Below are positions 33,938 to 43,061 of a stretch of 64,000 bases of DNA, piece by piece. A program made the position numbers and the translations under genes. Source of the DNA: Roseiarcus sp963798015 (GTDB lineage: Bacteria > Pseudomonadota > Alphaproteobacteria > Rhizobiales > Beijerinckiaceae); contig CAWCSA010000009.1 in NCBI GenBank assembly GCA_963798015.1, forward strand, positions 130,717 through 194,716, given 5' to 3'. Under the pieces are notes generated by a model. It was given only the letters and a program-made list of their open reading frames with translations. It ran no database searches and had not been told where the DNA came from. The first letter of the stretch is position 1, and every line of letters begins with the position of its first letter.

Positions 33938-35134
33938 TTGGCCCGGAATTCCTGCCCGCTGCCGCTGCTCGTCGGCTCGTTCACATTTCTGCTCGTAGCG
34001 ACGGCCAGCGCTGATAATGCGCCGGGAGTCACTGCTACCGAAATCAAGTTTGGCCAGACCTTGCCGCTCTCCGGCCCTGCTTCAGCCTATAGCGTCATCG
34101 GGCGCGCCGAGGCCGCCTATTTCCGGATGATAAATGAGCAAGGCGGCGTCAACGGGCGCAAGCTCAACTTCATAGACGTCGACGACGGATATAGCCCGCC
34201 AAAGACGGTCGAAGCGACCCGGCGGCTCGTCGAGCAAGACGGCGTCGCTTTCATGTTCAACGGCCTCGGGACGGCGACGCAGTTCGCAGTGCGTCCCTAT
34301 CTCAACAATAACAAAGTCCCGCAGCTTTTCCCGTCCTTCGGAATCGTTGACTCCGAGCACTACCCCTGGACGCTGCCGTTCTTCAACATTTTGGAGACTG
34401 AGGCGGCGATTTACGCGCACTACCTGTTGCAGGCGACTCCGCAGCCGAAGGTCGCGATTCTCTATCAGAACGACGACTTTGGAAAATCCATGTTAAGAGG
34501 TTTCGCCGATGCGCTCGGGCCTCAGCATCAGAACATGATCGTAAAAACGGCGTCTTACGACGTCATGGAGCCGACGGTCGACAGCCAGATCATCACGCTG
34601 CAAGCCTCCGGCGCTGACGTCCTTTTCCTTGCCGCCTCGCCAAAGTTTGCCGCGCAGGCCATTCGCAAGACCGCTGATCTTGGATGGAAGGTAACTCGCA
34701 TCGTCAACTCCTCCGCCGCGTCGATTGTCAGCGTCCTCAAAGTGGCAGGTCTCGAAAACGCGCGCGGTGTCATAACGGCCGTAGCGGGCAAGGACGTCAC
34801 GGACCCGAAGTGGAAGGACGACCCGGACGTTAAGGCCTTCGCGGCGTTCGTCACGAAATACATGACTCCAGCAGATTTCGCGAACATTGAAACCGCCTAC
34901 GGCTATGTATCGGCGGCCCTGCTCGTGGACGTTCTGGGCAAGTGCGGCAACGATCTCAGCCGCGAAAACATCATGCGCCAGGCGACGCATCTCCACGATC
35001 TGGTGCTGCCATTGGCGCTGCCAGGCGTGTCGTTCAGTACAAGCCCGACCGACTACCGAATGGTCCGCTATTACCATCTGCAGCAATTTGACGGCGAACA
35101 CTGGAAACTGATCGGCGACTTGCTGCACGAATAG
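33938..35134 (+). CDS. ABC transporter substrate-binding protein, branched-chain amino acid type
   Basis: This periplasmic type I solute-binding protein (Leu/Ile/Val-like) has a signal peptide (LLVGSFTFLLVATASADN) followed by TEIKFGQTLPLSGPASAYSV, AYFRMINEQGGVNGRKL and KVAILYQNDDFGKSMLRGF, the usual fold markers. Length is 398 residues. No LivH, LivM, LivG or LivF gene is adjacent, so it is an orphan that may serve a distant transporter or a sensor. The start is TTG 33938 with GGAG about 10 bases upstream. It is convergent with the cyclase-TPR gene. Confidence 0.87.
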   Translation: MARNSCPLPLLVGSFTFLLVATASADNAPGVTATEIKFGQTLPLSGPASAYSVIGRAEAAYFRMINEQGGVNGRKLNFIDVDDGYSPPKTVEATRRLVEQDGVAFMFNGLGTATQFAVRPYLNNNKVPQLFPSFGIVDSEHYPWTLPFFNILETEAAIYAHYLLQATPQPKVAILYQNDDFGKSMLRGFADALGPQHQNMIVKTASYDVMEPTVDSQIITLQASGADVLFLAASPKFAAQAIRKTADLGWKVTRIVNSSAASIVSVLKVAGLENARGVITAVAGKDVTDPKWKDDPDVKAFAAFVTKYMTPADFANIETAYGYVSAALLVDVLGKCGNDLSRENIMRQATHLHDLVLPLALPGVSFSTSPTDYRMVRYYHLQQFDGEHWKLIGDLLHE

Positions 35135-35167
35135 GCGCAGCGCAGCTCGGTCATTCCAACGCGCGTC

Positions 35168-36952
35168 TCAACCTTCCGGCACACCCGCTTTGCGCAGGCC
35201 TTCGAGATGGCGTTGGTGCCCAGCTACGTATCGGGGGTGTTCGCTCGGCCTGCCGGCTTCAAAGCGTTTAACGGTGAAGTGCGGGTCGAGGGCGAGCCCG
35301 GCTTGCACAGAAGCGCGCGCCTCGGCGATTTGCCCCAGGCGCGCCAAGCATCCCGCTAGAAAAAAATGCGTCAACGAATAATTGGGGTTGGACCCGATCG
35401 ACCGTCGGTACCAAGCCACTGCCTCTTCGTCCGCGCCCAGATGAACCTTGGCGGCCGCGACAAAACTCAGCCAGATATAAGCAAATCTGTCACGCGGACT
35501 GAGCCGCAACGCCTCCTCAATGTGGGTTTCGGTTTCATCGGGACGGCCAATCAGGATTTTGGCGTATCCGAGATGCCCCCGGGCCAATCCCAAATTGCGA
35601 TTTAGAGATAAAGCCCGTTCGTAGGCGGCTATCGCCAACAGCGGGCGGTTGGTATTGGCCAGCACCATACCCAAGGTCAAATGGGCGTTGGCGTTGCGCG
35701 GGTTCAGGGTCAGGGCTTTGTTCAAGCCCCTCTCGGCCGAGGCCAGCGCTGCAGCTCTGTCGTCCGCTTGAAACGTGCTTCCAGCATTGGCGTCTACACA
35801 GGCGACGCCGTAAGCTGCATCCGAGTTCGTGGGGTCGATTATCAGCGCAGCCTCGAAAAGATCGCGTGCTTTCACCAGAAGGTCTCGCGTCACGCCGCTG
35901 TTCAGGGCTGCCCATCCGCGGAAATAGAGGTCCATTGCGTCAGGACTGACGGCCCGTTCCGCGTGACTCGCCTCCGCGACCAGCAGTTCCGTATCCAATT
36001 GAGCCGCGAGCCGCGCGACGATTTCGTCCTGCATGTCCAACAGGTCTCCTACGGACATGTCGAACCGCTCCGCCCAGAGGTGCCCACCAGTCTCGGTTTC
36101 GACCAACTGCACGTTGAGGCGCATACGCGGGCCGCCGCGCTGGATGCTGCCTTCCAGCGCATAGCGCACGTTGAGGTCGCGTCCGATTTGTTTCAGGTCG
36201 ACGGCCTTGCCCTTGTAGGTAAAAGCGGTGTTGCGGCCGATCACGACCATGCGGGGAATGCGCGAGAGGTCGGTCGTCAGGCTCTCGGTGACGCCGTCAA
36301 CGAAATATTCCAGCTCGGTGTCTCCACCCATGTTAACGAAGGGGAGCACGACGATAGAAAGGCGCGGCGGCCCAGCCTTCGCGATGGCGGAGCCGGGCGG
36401 CTGCGCGACGGTGTTCGGCGAGCCTGTCCGCGCCGCGTAGACCCGCACGGGCCTGGCAATGTTCTTGAGCGCCTTCTCGCCGAGATCGGCGAAGGTCTCC
36501 TTCAGTTTGTCGCGGACCTGCTCGTAGGCCTCACGCGACAGACATACGCCGCCCGGCTCCGAGACCCCCTCCAACCGAGCGGCGATATTGACGCCGTCGC
36601 CGAGCAGATCGCCGTCAGGTTGCGTCATTACATCGCCGATGTGGATGCCGACCCGGAATTCGATCCGTTTGTCCGGGTCGACGCCGGCGTTCAGCGCGGC
36701 CATGCGGTTTTGCAGGTCCAAGGCGCAGCGAGTCGCGTCGACAACGCTGCCGAACTCGATCAACAGACCGTCGCCCATGGTTTTGAAAATCCGACCGCCG
36801 TACGCGGCGATGCCGGGGTCAATCGGGTCTGCGCGCAGTTCCGCGAGGCGGCGCGCGGTGCCCTCTTCGTCAAGCCCGGTCAGACGCGAGAAGCCAACAA
36901 CGTCGGCGGCAAGGATCGCGGCGAGTTTACGGTTAAGTCGTTCCGTCGCCAC
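35168..36952 (-). CDS. Class III adenylate/guanylate cyclase with TPR C-terminus
   Basis: The first ~170 residues form a class III cyclase homology domain. AAILAADVVGFSRLTGLDEE gives the first metal Asp, TMGDGLLIEFGSVVDA the second, and GDGVNIAARLEGV the Asn/Arg pair, so the catalytic set looks intact. Residues ~200-300 resemble a TolB-like/FlgO-type segment (VLPFVNMGGDTELEYFVDGV). The last ~250 residues are TPRs. The whole is a common rhizobial cyclase architecture. No membrane segment is seen, so it is cytoplasmic. The start is GTG 36952 with GGAG 6 bases upstream. The product (cAMP or cGMP) is likely but unproven. Confidence 0.9.
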   Translation of the reverse strand: MATERLNRKLAAILAADVVGFSRLTGLDEEGTARRLAELRADPIDPGIAAYGGRIFKTMGDGLLIEFGSVVDATRCALDLQNRMAALNAGVDPDKRIEFRVGIHIGDVMTQPDGDLLGDGVNIAARLEGVSEPGGVCLSREAYEQVRDKLKETFADLGEKALKNIARPVRVYAARTGSPNTVAQPPGSAIAKAGPPRLSIVVLPFVNMGGDTELEYFVDGVTESLTTDLSRIPRMVVIGRNTAFTYKGKAVDLKQIGRDLNVRYALEGSIQRGGPRMRLNVQLVETETGGHLWAERFDMSVGDLLDMQDEIVARLAAQLDTELLVAEASHAERAVSPDAMDLYFRGWAALNSGVTRDLLVKARDLFEAALIIDPTNSDAAYGVACVDANAGSTFQADDRAAALASAERGLNKALTLNPRNANAHLTLGMVLANTNRPLLAIAAYERALSLNRNLGLARGHLGYAKILIGRPDETETHIEEALRLSPRDRFAYIWLSFVAAAKVHLGADEEAVAWYRRSIGSNPNYSLTHFFLAGCLARLGQIAEARASVQAGLALDPHFTVKRFEAGRPSEHPRYVAGHQRHLEGLRKAGVPEG

Positions 36953-37181
36953 TCGATCTCCACGAAGCCGCCGCGCCGCCGCAAACTTTATCGCCCATCC
37001 CTGCCCGAAAGGCGAGGTCGCAGCTGGCGAAGGCGGCCATAGCGTCTCGATTTACTCAACAGCGCCGCGGACCAGTATAATGCCTTTCGCAGTAACGCAT
37101 TTTCGTGGTCCGAGGGGGTCGCATTCTATGTCACCTCTTTTTTCGCTTGGTTTTATTTGGTTTTCCTTGGATTGATTTGGC

Positions 37182-38093
37182 ATGCTCGAAGGCCTGCCGC
37201 CGAATAACGCCACCCACATGATCCGCCTTGTCAGCGACGAGCGCCGCGCCCGCGCTGTCGCTGATCTCGTCTTTGAGAGCTTCGAGCCGGCCGAGGCCGC
37301 ATCGACCGCGTTCGAGACCGACGATCCCTGGCCGGGCGGGGGGAGGGCTTGGCTCATGGAAGCCTACTTTGGCTCGGAGCCCGACGAAGAGGCGATTCGG
37401 GCGCTGATCGCCGCCGCGGCGGACGAAACGACCGCCCGCGCGGCGACCTTCGGGCTGACGGAGACGCGCGACTGGGTCGCCAATTCGCTGGCCGGCCTCA
37501 AACCCGTTCGGGCAGGCCGCTTTCTTGTTCATGGGAGCCACGATCGTTCGCGGGTCCGAGCAAACGATGTGGCGATCGAGATCGAGGCCGGGCTCGCCTT
37601 CGGCACCGGCCATCATGGCACGACCCGCGGCTGCCTCATGCACTTCGACCGCCTGCTCAAGCGCCGCGGGCCGAAGCGCGTGCTTGACGTCGGCTGCGGC
37701 GCGGGGGTGCTGGCCATCGCCGCCGCCAAGGTCCTGCGCCGCGAGGTCTGGCTCGGCGACATCGATCCCGTGGCGGTTGCGGTCGCCAACGCCAACGCTC
37801 GGCTGAACGGCGTGGGCTTCCTGTGCCGGGCGATTGTCTCACGTGGAGTCGAGAACGGCGCGATGTGCGAGGCCGCGCCCTACGACGTCGTGTTCGCCAA
37901 TATCCTGGCGAAACCCTTGCGTCTGCTCGCACCCTCCCTCGCGGCGGTGACGCGCGCGGACGGAGACGCGATCGTCTCCGGCCTGCTTCTTGCTGATGTC
38001 CCAGGCGTGCTAGCGTCCTGGCGGGCGCAGGGGTTTCACCTCGCCGAGCGCATCGATCTCGAAGGCTGGGCGAGCCTCAGATTGCGGCGGTGA
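37182..38093 (+). CDS. prmA: 50S ribosomal protein L11 methyltransferase
   Basis: PrmA methylates ribosomal protein L11 in the cytoplasm. AFGTGHHGTTRGCLMHFDRL is the family signature around the SAM site, VLDVGCGAGVLAIAAAKVL is motif I, and VVFANILAKPLRLLAPSL contains the catalytic NxxxxPL-like motif. Length is 303 residues. ATG 37182 is preceded by an unusual T/G-rich leader without a good Shine-Dalgarno site. The gene is divergent from the cyclase and lies about 100 bases before zwf. Confidence 0.93.
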   Translation: MLEGLPPNNATHMIRLVSDERRARAVADLVFESFEPAEAASTAFETDDPWPGGGRAWLMEAYFGSEPDEEAIRALIAAAADETTARAATFGLTETRDWVANSLAGLKPVRAGRFLVHGSHDRSRVRANDVAIEIEAGLAFGTGHHGTTRGCLMHFDRLLKRRGPKRVLDVGCGAGVLAIAAAKVLRREVWLGDIDPVAVAVANANARLNGVGFLCRAIVSRGVENGAMCEAAPYDVVFANILAKPLRLLAPSLAAVTRADGDAIVSGLLLADVPGVLASWRAQGFHLAERIDLEGWASLRLRR

Positions 38094-38190
38094 CATCGCC
38101 TGGGGGCTGACGTTTCGGTCTGTCGCGTTTCTGTCGCGAGACTGGCCTACGGCCGGGCGCCGAATGCAAGGGCGAGGTGGGGAGAACGCA

Positions 38191-39654
38191 ATGGCGAAAA
38201 TACCTGTCGGGGTCGGCCCCAAATTGCCTCAGATCGTCGTCCTGTTTGGCGCGACCGGGGATCTCGCTCACAAGAAGCTGCTGCCTGGCCTCTTTCACCT
38301 GGTGAGCGCCGGCTTCATTTCGAAGTGCCGGATCATCGGCGTATCGCTCGACGCGCTCGACGCGGACGGCTTCCGAGCCCTTGCGCGCGAAGCGGTCTTC
38401 GAGGAACACGCTCATCATCCCAAGAAGGAGTCCTGGCCGGCGTTCGAAGCGCTGCTCGACTACGTGCCGATCGCGGCAGGCCCAGGCGCCCTGAAGGAGG
38501 CGGTCGACAAGGCGGAAAAGTCTTTCGCCGAGGAAGCTCAGCGCATGCACTATATGAGCGTGCCGCCGAACGCCGCGCTCTCGGCGATCAAGATGCTGAG
38601 TGAGGCCCAACTCGCCGGCGGGTCGCGCGTTATCATGGAAAAGCCGTTCGGCACAGACATGGAGAGCGCGATTGCGCTCAACGACGCGCTGCACAAGGTG
38701 TTCGCCGAGGACCAGATCTTCCGTATCGACCATTTCCTCGGCAAGGAGCCGGCGCAGAACATCCTCGCCTTTCGCTTCGGCAACGGCCTGTTTGAGCCGA
38801 TCTGGAATCGCAATTTCATCGATCACGTGCAAATCGACGTGCCGGAGACGCTCGATATCGGCAACCGGATCGGTTTCTACGAGCAGACCGGCGCCTTTCG
38901 CGACATGGTGGTGACGCATCTCTTCCAGATCTTGGGTTTCATGGCGATGGAGCCGCCGACCTCGCTCGCGCCCGGGCCGATCAGCGAAGAAAAAAACAAG
39001 GTTTTCCGCTCGATGTTGCCGATCGACCCGTCGCATGTCGTGCGTGGTCAATTCATAGGCTACCGCAAAGAGCCTGGCGTCGATCCCGAATCAGACACCG
39101 AAACCTTCATCGCTCTCAAATGTTTGATCGACAATTGGCGCTGGGCGGGCGTGCCGTTCTTCCTGCGGACTGGCAAGCGTATGGCTGAAGGCCAGCGCAT
39201 CATTTCGATCGCATTCCGCGAGCCCCCGAAGAGCATGTTCCCGGGGGATTCCGGCGTTGGATCGCAAGGGCCGGATCACCTGACGTTCGACCTCGCCGAC
39301 CAGTCGAGGGTGTCGCTGTCGTTCTATGGCAAGCGCCCAGGTCCGGGCATGCGACTTGACAAGCAGAGCATGCAGTTCACCATCCGCGATACCAGTTATG
39401 GCGGCGACGTGCTCGAGGCCTACGAGCGTCTCATCCTTGACGCCATGCGCGGCGATCATACGCTGTTCTGCACGGCTGACGGCATCGAGCGGCTGTGGGA
39501 AGTCTCCCAGCCGATTCTCGACAATCCGCCGCCGGTCAGGGTCTATGCGCCGGGCACCTGGGGGCCGCAGTCGATCTATCAGTTGATCGCGCCTCACGCC
39601 TGGCGGCTGCCGTTCGAGCGCGCTTGGCGCGACTCCCCCGCTGCGATCGCCTGA
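38191..39654 (+). CDS. zwf: Glucose-6-phosphate 1-dehydrogenase
   Basis: Zwf oxidises glucose-6-phosphate to 6-phosphogluconolactone, the entry to the Entner-Doudoroff and oxidative pentose phosphate routes. VVLFGATGDLAHKKLLPGLF binds NAD(P), IMEKPFGTDMESAI is conserved, and RIDHFLGKEPAQNI holds the catalytic His and substrate contacts. Length is 487 residues, normal. ATG 38191 is chosen because GGGGAG lies 6 bases upstream; an ATG at 38164 would add 9 residues. pgl and edd are not adjacent. Confidence 0.95.
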   Translation: MAKIPVGVGPKLPQIVVLFGATGDLAHKKLLPGLFHLVSAGFISKCRIIGVSLDALDADGFRALAREAVFEEHAHHPKKESWPAFEALLDYVPIAAGPGALKEAVDKAEKSFAEEAQRMHYMSVPPNAALSAIKMLSEAQLAGGSRVIMEKPFGTDMESAIALNDALHKVFAEDQIFRIDHFLGKEPAQNILAFRFGNGLFEPIWNRNFIDHVQIDVPETLDIGNRIGFYEQTGAFRDMVVTHLFQILGFMAMEPPTSLAPGPISEEKNKVFRSMLPIDPSHVVRGQFIGYRKEPGVDPESDTETFIALKCLIDNWRWAGVPFFLRTGKRMAEGQRIISIAFREPPKSMFPGDSGVGSQGPDHLTFDLADQSRVSLSFYGKRPGPGMRLDKQSMQFTIRDTSYGGDVLEAYERLILDAMRGDHTLFCTADGIERLWEVSQPILDNPPPVRVYAPGTWGPQSIYQLIAPHAWRLPFERAWRDSPAAIA

Positions 39655-39709
39655 CAGACCGCGCGAACCCAAGTTCCGTGGCCTCGCGCTAACGTGCTAA
39701 ACGGGGGCG

Positions 39710-40207
39710 ATGCACGACCTCCCCCTCATTCTGGAGCCGGCGACGGACGGCGATTCCGAGCCGATCGAGCGCCTCAACGAGCGCGTGTTTGGCCCCGGCC
39801 GGTTCGCCCGCACGGCCTACCGCATTCGCGAGACAACGGACCCTGACCCGGCGCTGAGCTTCGTCGCCCGCGTCGGCACGCTTCTGGTCGGCGCCTCCGC
39901 CATGACGCCAATTGTCATCGGGGAAGCCTCGGCCCTGCTGCTCGGGCCCTTGATCGTCGAGCCCGTGTTCCGGAGCCAGGGGATCGGCGAAGCCCTGGTC
40001 AACCGCTCGCTCGACGCGGCCAGGGCCGCAGGCTGGAAGCTCGTTCTTCTGGTCGGCGATGAGCCCTATTACGCGCGGATGGGCTTCCAGCGCGCGCCCA
40101 AGGGACAAATCTCGTTGCCCGGCCCGGTCGATCCCGAGCGGCTCCTCTATTACGAGCTAGAGCCTGGGGCGCTGGCGACGGCCAAGGGCGCCTCGCGCGG
40201 CGCCTGA
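39710..40207 (+). CDS. GNAT family N-acetyltransferase
   Basis: This 165-residue acetyl-CoA-dependent N-acyltransferase is of the YhbS-like type. LLLGPLIVEPVFRSQGIGEA followed by LVNRSLDAARAAG is the acetyl-CoA-binding motif (R-x-x-G-x-G/A), and VLLVGDEPYYARMGFQRAP is the C-terminal substrate/CoA strand. GGGGG precedes ATG 39710 with suitable spacing. It follows zwf by 55 bases in the same direction. The substrate is unknown. Confidence 0.87.
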   Translation: MHDLPLILEPATDGDSEPIERLNERVFGPGRFARTAYRIRETTDPDPALSFVARVGTLLVGASAMTPIVIGEASALLLGPLIVEPVFRSQGIGEALVNRSLDAARAAGWKLVLLVGDEPYYARMGFQRAPKGQISLPGPVDPERLLYYELEPGALATAKGASRGA

Positions 40208-40291
40208 CTGCCCCGAGCGGGGCTTGGCTTCGGCGGCACAGCGCGGCGCAACTGGGGTGGCCAAGCCGTCAAGCCAGCGCAAATAAGAGCG

Positions 40292-40347
40292 AATAAACGC
40301 TAGTAAAAGCTAGTAAAATAGCTGGCGTTTACTAGCGTTTATTTTTT
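40292..40347 (+). terminator. Strong hairpin with T-run (terminator) next to the IS66 insertion
   Basis: AATAAACGCTAGTAAA (40292-40307) and TTTACTAGCGTTTATT (40328-40343) are perfect 16-bp inverted repeats. The loop contains AGCTA/TAGCT, which extends the stem, and a T-run follows directly. This suits a rho-independent terminator for the zwf-GNAT transcript. Its AT-richness differs from the surroundings. Confidence 0.65.
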
Positions 40348-40433
40348 CGAATCAGGACTTTTCAATGGGTTACAGCCGTTCAAACAAAAATTGTAACTGC
40401 CCAGCCGAGTGGGTCAGGGTGAGATGGCGTTGG

Positions 40434-41667
40434 CAGGGCTGTTCAGTTCTTTAACCTTTGAGGGTCGATTTGGGATTCCCGAGGGCGGAAATGTCTGAAT
40501 TTATACGCGACAACCCGAATCGGAGGTTGTCAGATGCAGGCGTCGCTGCTGAAGATTTTGCGCTCGATCCCGGACCGCCGACGGCGGGAAGGCCTGCGGT
40601 TCGATCTGGCGACGGTCCTGCTCTATTCGATCTTGGGCATGGTCGCCGGGGCCAATTCCTACCGGCAAATGCATGAATTCATTCGTATTCACCTTCAGCG
40701 CTTGAACGAAGCCTTCGGCCTTCGGTTGCCCTATTCGCCCTCCTATACCGGTTTGCGGGCGATCCTCCAGGGCGTCGATCCGACCGCGTTGGAGGCAGCG
40801 TTTCGGCAGCATGCGTCCTCGATGGAGGCTGCGCCTTCGTCGGACGGCCTGACCGCCATCGCCGTCGACGGCAAGACGCTGCGCGGCAGTTTCGACGCAT
40901 TCAGCGACCGCAAGGCCACCCACATGTTGTCGGCGTTGCGGCAGGCCGACCAGATCGTGCTCGGCCATCTGATGGTCGACGAGAAGAGCAACGAGATTCC
41001 GGCTGCGCCGGAGCTGATCGAGGCGCTGGGGCTGAAAGACTGTCTGTTCACGCTCGACGCCGAGCACGCCCAAAAAAAACATTCGAGCGCGTGATCGCGT
41101 CGGGCAATCACCTGCTGACCCAGGTCAAGGACAACCAACCGAGCCTACGCCGCAAGCTCAAGCTGGGAACGGCGGGCCGTAAACCGACCGGGTCGGCCAA
41201 GAGCGAGACCTCAGGTCGCAATCGCTGGGAAACCCGCGAACTTGCGGCGTTTCCGGCCAAGGCGTGGTTCCGCCATACGCCGTGGGACGGCCTCATCAAG
41301 ACCGTGCTTCGGCTCGAGCGCACGGTCTGCAAGCGCGACTCCAAGACCGGACTTTGCAAGCAAACATGCGAGACCGTCTTCTGGATTTCCTCGGCTTCCA
41401 GCCAAACGCCCGCGCGCTGGAACGAATGGATCCGCGCTCATTGGCGCATAGAGAACGGCAGCCACTACGTGCGCGACGCCGCTTTCGCCGAAGACGCTTC
41501 GCGCATCCGAAAGAACCCCGACATCGTCGCGCGCTTGCGATCGTTCGCTTACAACCTGATCCGGGCAGAAGGGGGCTCCAACATCCGCAACGCACGTTGG
41601 CGTGCCGCCCTCGATATCAATCTAATCCTCGAAATGCCCCACTTACATTGAGAACTGAACAGCCCTG
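40434..41667 (+). mobile_element. ISAs1-family insertion sequence nested in the IS66 element
   Basis: Perfect 17-bp terminal inverted repeats CAGGGCTGTTCAGTTCT (40434-40450) and AGAACTGAACAGCCCTG (41651-41667) bound a 1234-bp element. The direct repeats ATGGCGTTGG at 40424-40433 and 41668-41677 are an exact 10-bp target duplication, as expected for ISAs1. The element carries one transposase frame broken at an A8 run. Confidence 0.93.
40534..41651 (+). pseudogene. ISAs1 family transposase, split by a -1 shift at an A8 run
   Basis: The first frame (40534-41094) runs from QASLLKILRSIPDRRRREGL through IAVDGKTLRGSFDAFSDR (first catalytic Asp) to TLDAEHAQKK (second Asp), then stops after HSSA. The second frame (from about 41079) continues TFERVIASGNHLLTQVKDNQ and ends with RIENGSHYVRDAAFAEDAS, which holds the Glu. 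The join falls exactly at AAAAAAAA (41072-41079), where a -1 slip restores a full ~370-residue DDE transposase. This may be a programmed slip (A AAA AAA) or a simple mutation. GGAGG precedes ATG 40534. No other damage is seen. Confidence 0.85.
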
Positions 41668-43061
41668 ATGGCGTTGGCGAGGGCTGTTGGGTTGGCGGCG
41701 AGGGCTTTGAGGATGTTCAGGCCCTGTTTTCGTGCGGTTGCGATGACGGAGCGGAGGGCTGCGAAAGCATGAGCGCCCTCGGGGGTCCGGAAGCCGCCGG
41801 AGATTTTCATTTTCACCTTCATCATCCGGAGCGCCTGTTCGGCCAGATTGTTGGTGAAGGGAACCTCGAAGTCCACGAGGAAGCGCAGTACGTCGTCTTT
41901 GAATCTATGCAGGCGAAGCAGCAGATTGTCTCCGGCCCTGCGTTTCGTGCGGCCGCTTTTGGCGCCCCCTTTTTCGAGGCGGGGAAGGCTGCGATGCCAG
42001 GCGAGGCCTTGGCGCAGGGCCTCCCAGTAGCGGGCGTGGAAGGCTTCGAGCACCGCAGGGGAGAGCGCGGTTTTGCCGTTTGCGCGGGCTTCTGCGACCG
42101 TCTTGCAGGCGTCGCGGAGACAATCGTTCATGGCTCCGGCCCAAGGCTCCTTGTCGAACTGGATGAGCGCCTTGAGTTCGCGCAAGTGATGGGCGTTGCA
42201 GAGCGCATGGACAGGGGGCTGCGCCGCCGTCCCGAGCTTGGCGTAGGATTTGAAGCCGTCGTGGACGACGACGCCCCCTTCGAGGCCTTCGGGCATCGCG
42301 CCGCGCTTGGCGCCAGCGCGGTAGAGCGTGAGGGTTTCGGTGGCGACGGTATGCAGCCACTGCGTTTTGCCGCCGATGCGCAGGCCGGTCTCGTCGAGGC
42401 AGCGCACGCGCGCGGCGCACACGAGCGCGCCGATCCGCTTCGTGACGGGCGCCAACGCCCCCGCTTCCCGCCGCGTCCATTCCGCCACGCTCGCCGCACA
42501 AAGGCTTTCCGCGCCAATCAGGTCGGCAAGCGCCTCGGCCGCGCGGGCCTCGGGAATCAAATGCTGCGCGTGGAGATAGACGGCGGCGGCGCGGACGCGC
42601 CCGCCATATTGGACGGGTCTCCTCACCCCTTCGGGAAAAGCCGCCCGGGTCGCTCCGCCGCAGCCGGCGCAGGCATAAACCAGGCCCCGATGCTCGGTGA
42701 CCTCGATCAGCCGCTCCGGCAGATCGAACACCTGGCGCCGCTCGAGGCCTCGCGCCTCGCCAAGGCTGAGGGCCGAGCCGCAATGACGGCAAGCCGCCGC
42801 CGCGTGCGTCACGATCCGGTCGGGTTTGGCCCTCTGGCGCAGGGTCTCGCCCTTGTGGCCTTTCTGGCCCCCGCTCGGCCGGCCCGAAGGCTCGCGAAGG
42901 CTCAAAGGCTTCTTCCGCAGACCATCGCTCGAAGGCGGCTTCGAACTCGTCGAACTGTCAAGGCCCAGCCGGCGCCGAAGCTCCGCATTCTCAGCCCGCA
43001 ACACTTCCAGTTCCCGCTGGAGCGACGCGATCAGGGCTGCGACCTCGGAGGGCAGAATCAT
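41643..43061 (-). CDS. IS66 family transposase (TnpC, ISBst12 type)
   Basis: This DDE transposase of about 472 residues has an N-terminal leucine zipper-like LQRELEVLRAENAELRRRLG, the SSKPPSSDGLRKKPLSLREP linker, a zinc-binding CxxC pair (ACRHCG and ACAGCG), and catalytic CLDETGLRIGGKTQWLH and VVHDGFKSYAKLG, with the final Glu in FTNNLAEQALRMMKVKMKIS. The last seven residues (RAVQFSM) come from the ISAs1 inverted repeat that interrupts the element. The native end would have been two residues (SP) after ANAI. The protein is otherwise intact. ATG 43061 is family-like; TTG 43073 is possible. Confidence 0.9.
   Translation of the reverse strand: MILPSEVAALIASLQRELEVLRAENAELRRRLGLDSSTSSKPPSSDGLRKKPLSLREPSGRPSGGQKGHKGETLRQRAKPDRIVTHAAAACRHCGSALSLGEARGLERRQVFDLPERLIEVTEHRGLVYACAGCGGATRAAFPEGVRRPVQYGGRVRAAAVYLHAQHLIPEARAAEALADLIGAESLCAASVAEWTRREAGALAPVTKRIGALVCAARVRCLDETGLRIGGKTQWLHTVATETLTLYRAGAKRGAMPEGLEGGVVVHDGFKSYAKLGTAAQPPVHALCNAHHLRELKALIQFDKEPWAGAMNDCLRDACKTVAEARANGKTALSPAVLEAFHARYWEALRQGLAWHRSLPRLEKGGAKSGRTKRRAGDNLLLRLHRFKDDVLRFLVDFEVPFTNNLAEQALRMMKVKMKISGGFRTPEGAHAFAALRSVIATARKQGLNILKALAANPTALANAIRAVQFSM

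Larger units (their letters stand above)
40424..41677. repeat. 10-bp target site duplication flanking the ISAs1 element
   Basis: ATGGCGTTGG occurs at 40424-40433 and again at 41668-41677, immediately outside the two 17-bp inverted repeats. Joining the outer flanks at one copy restores a continuous IS66 transposase end that reads ...LANAISP and then stops. Confidence 0.93.

Noticed and set aside
40458..40676. Small frame at the start of the ISAs1 element
   Set aside because: It overlaps the transposase in another frame and lies partly in the element's non-coding left end.
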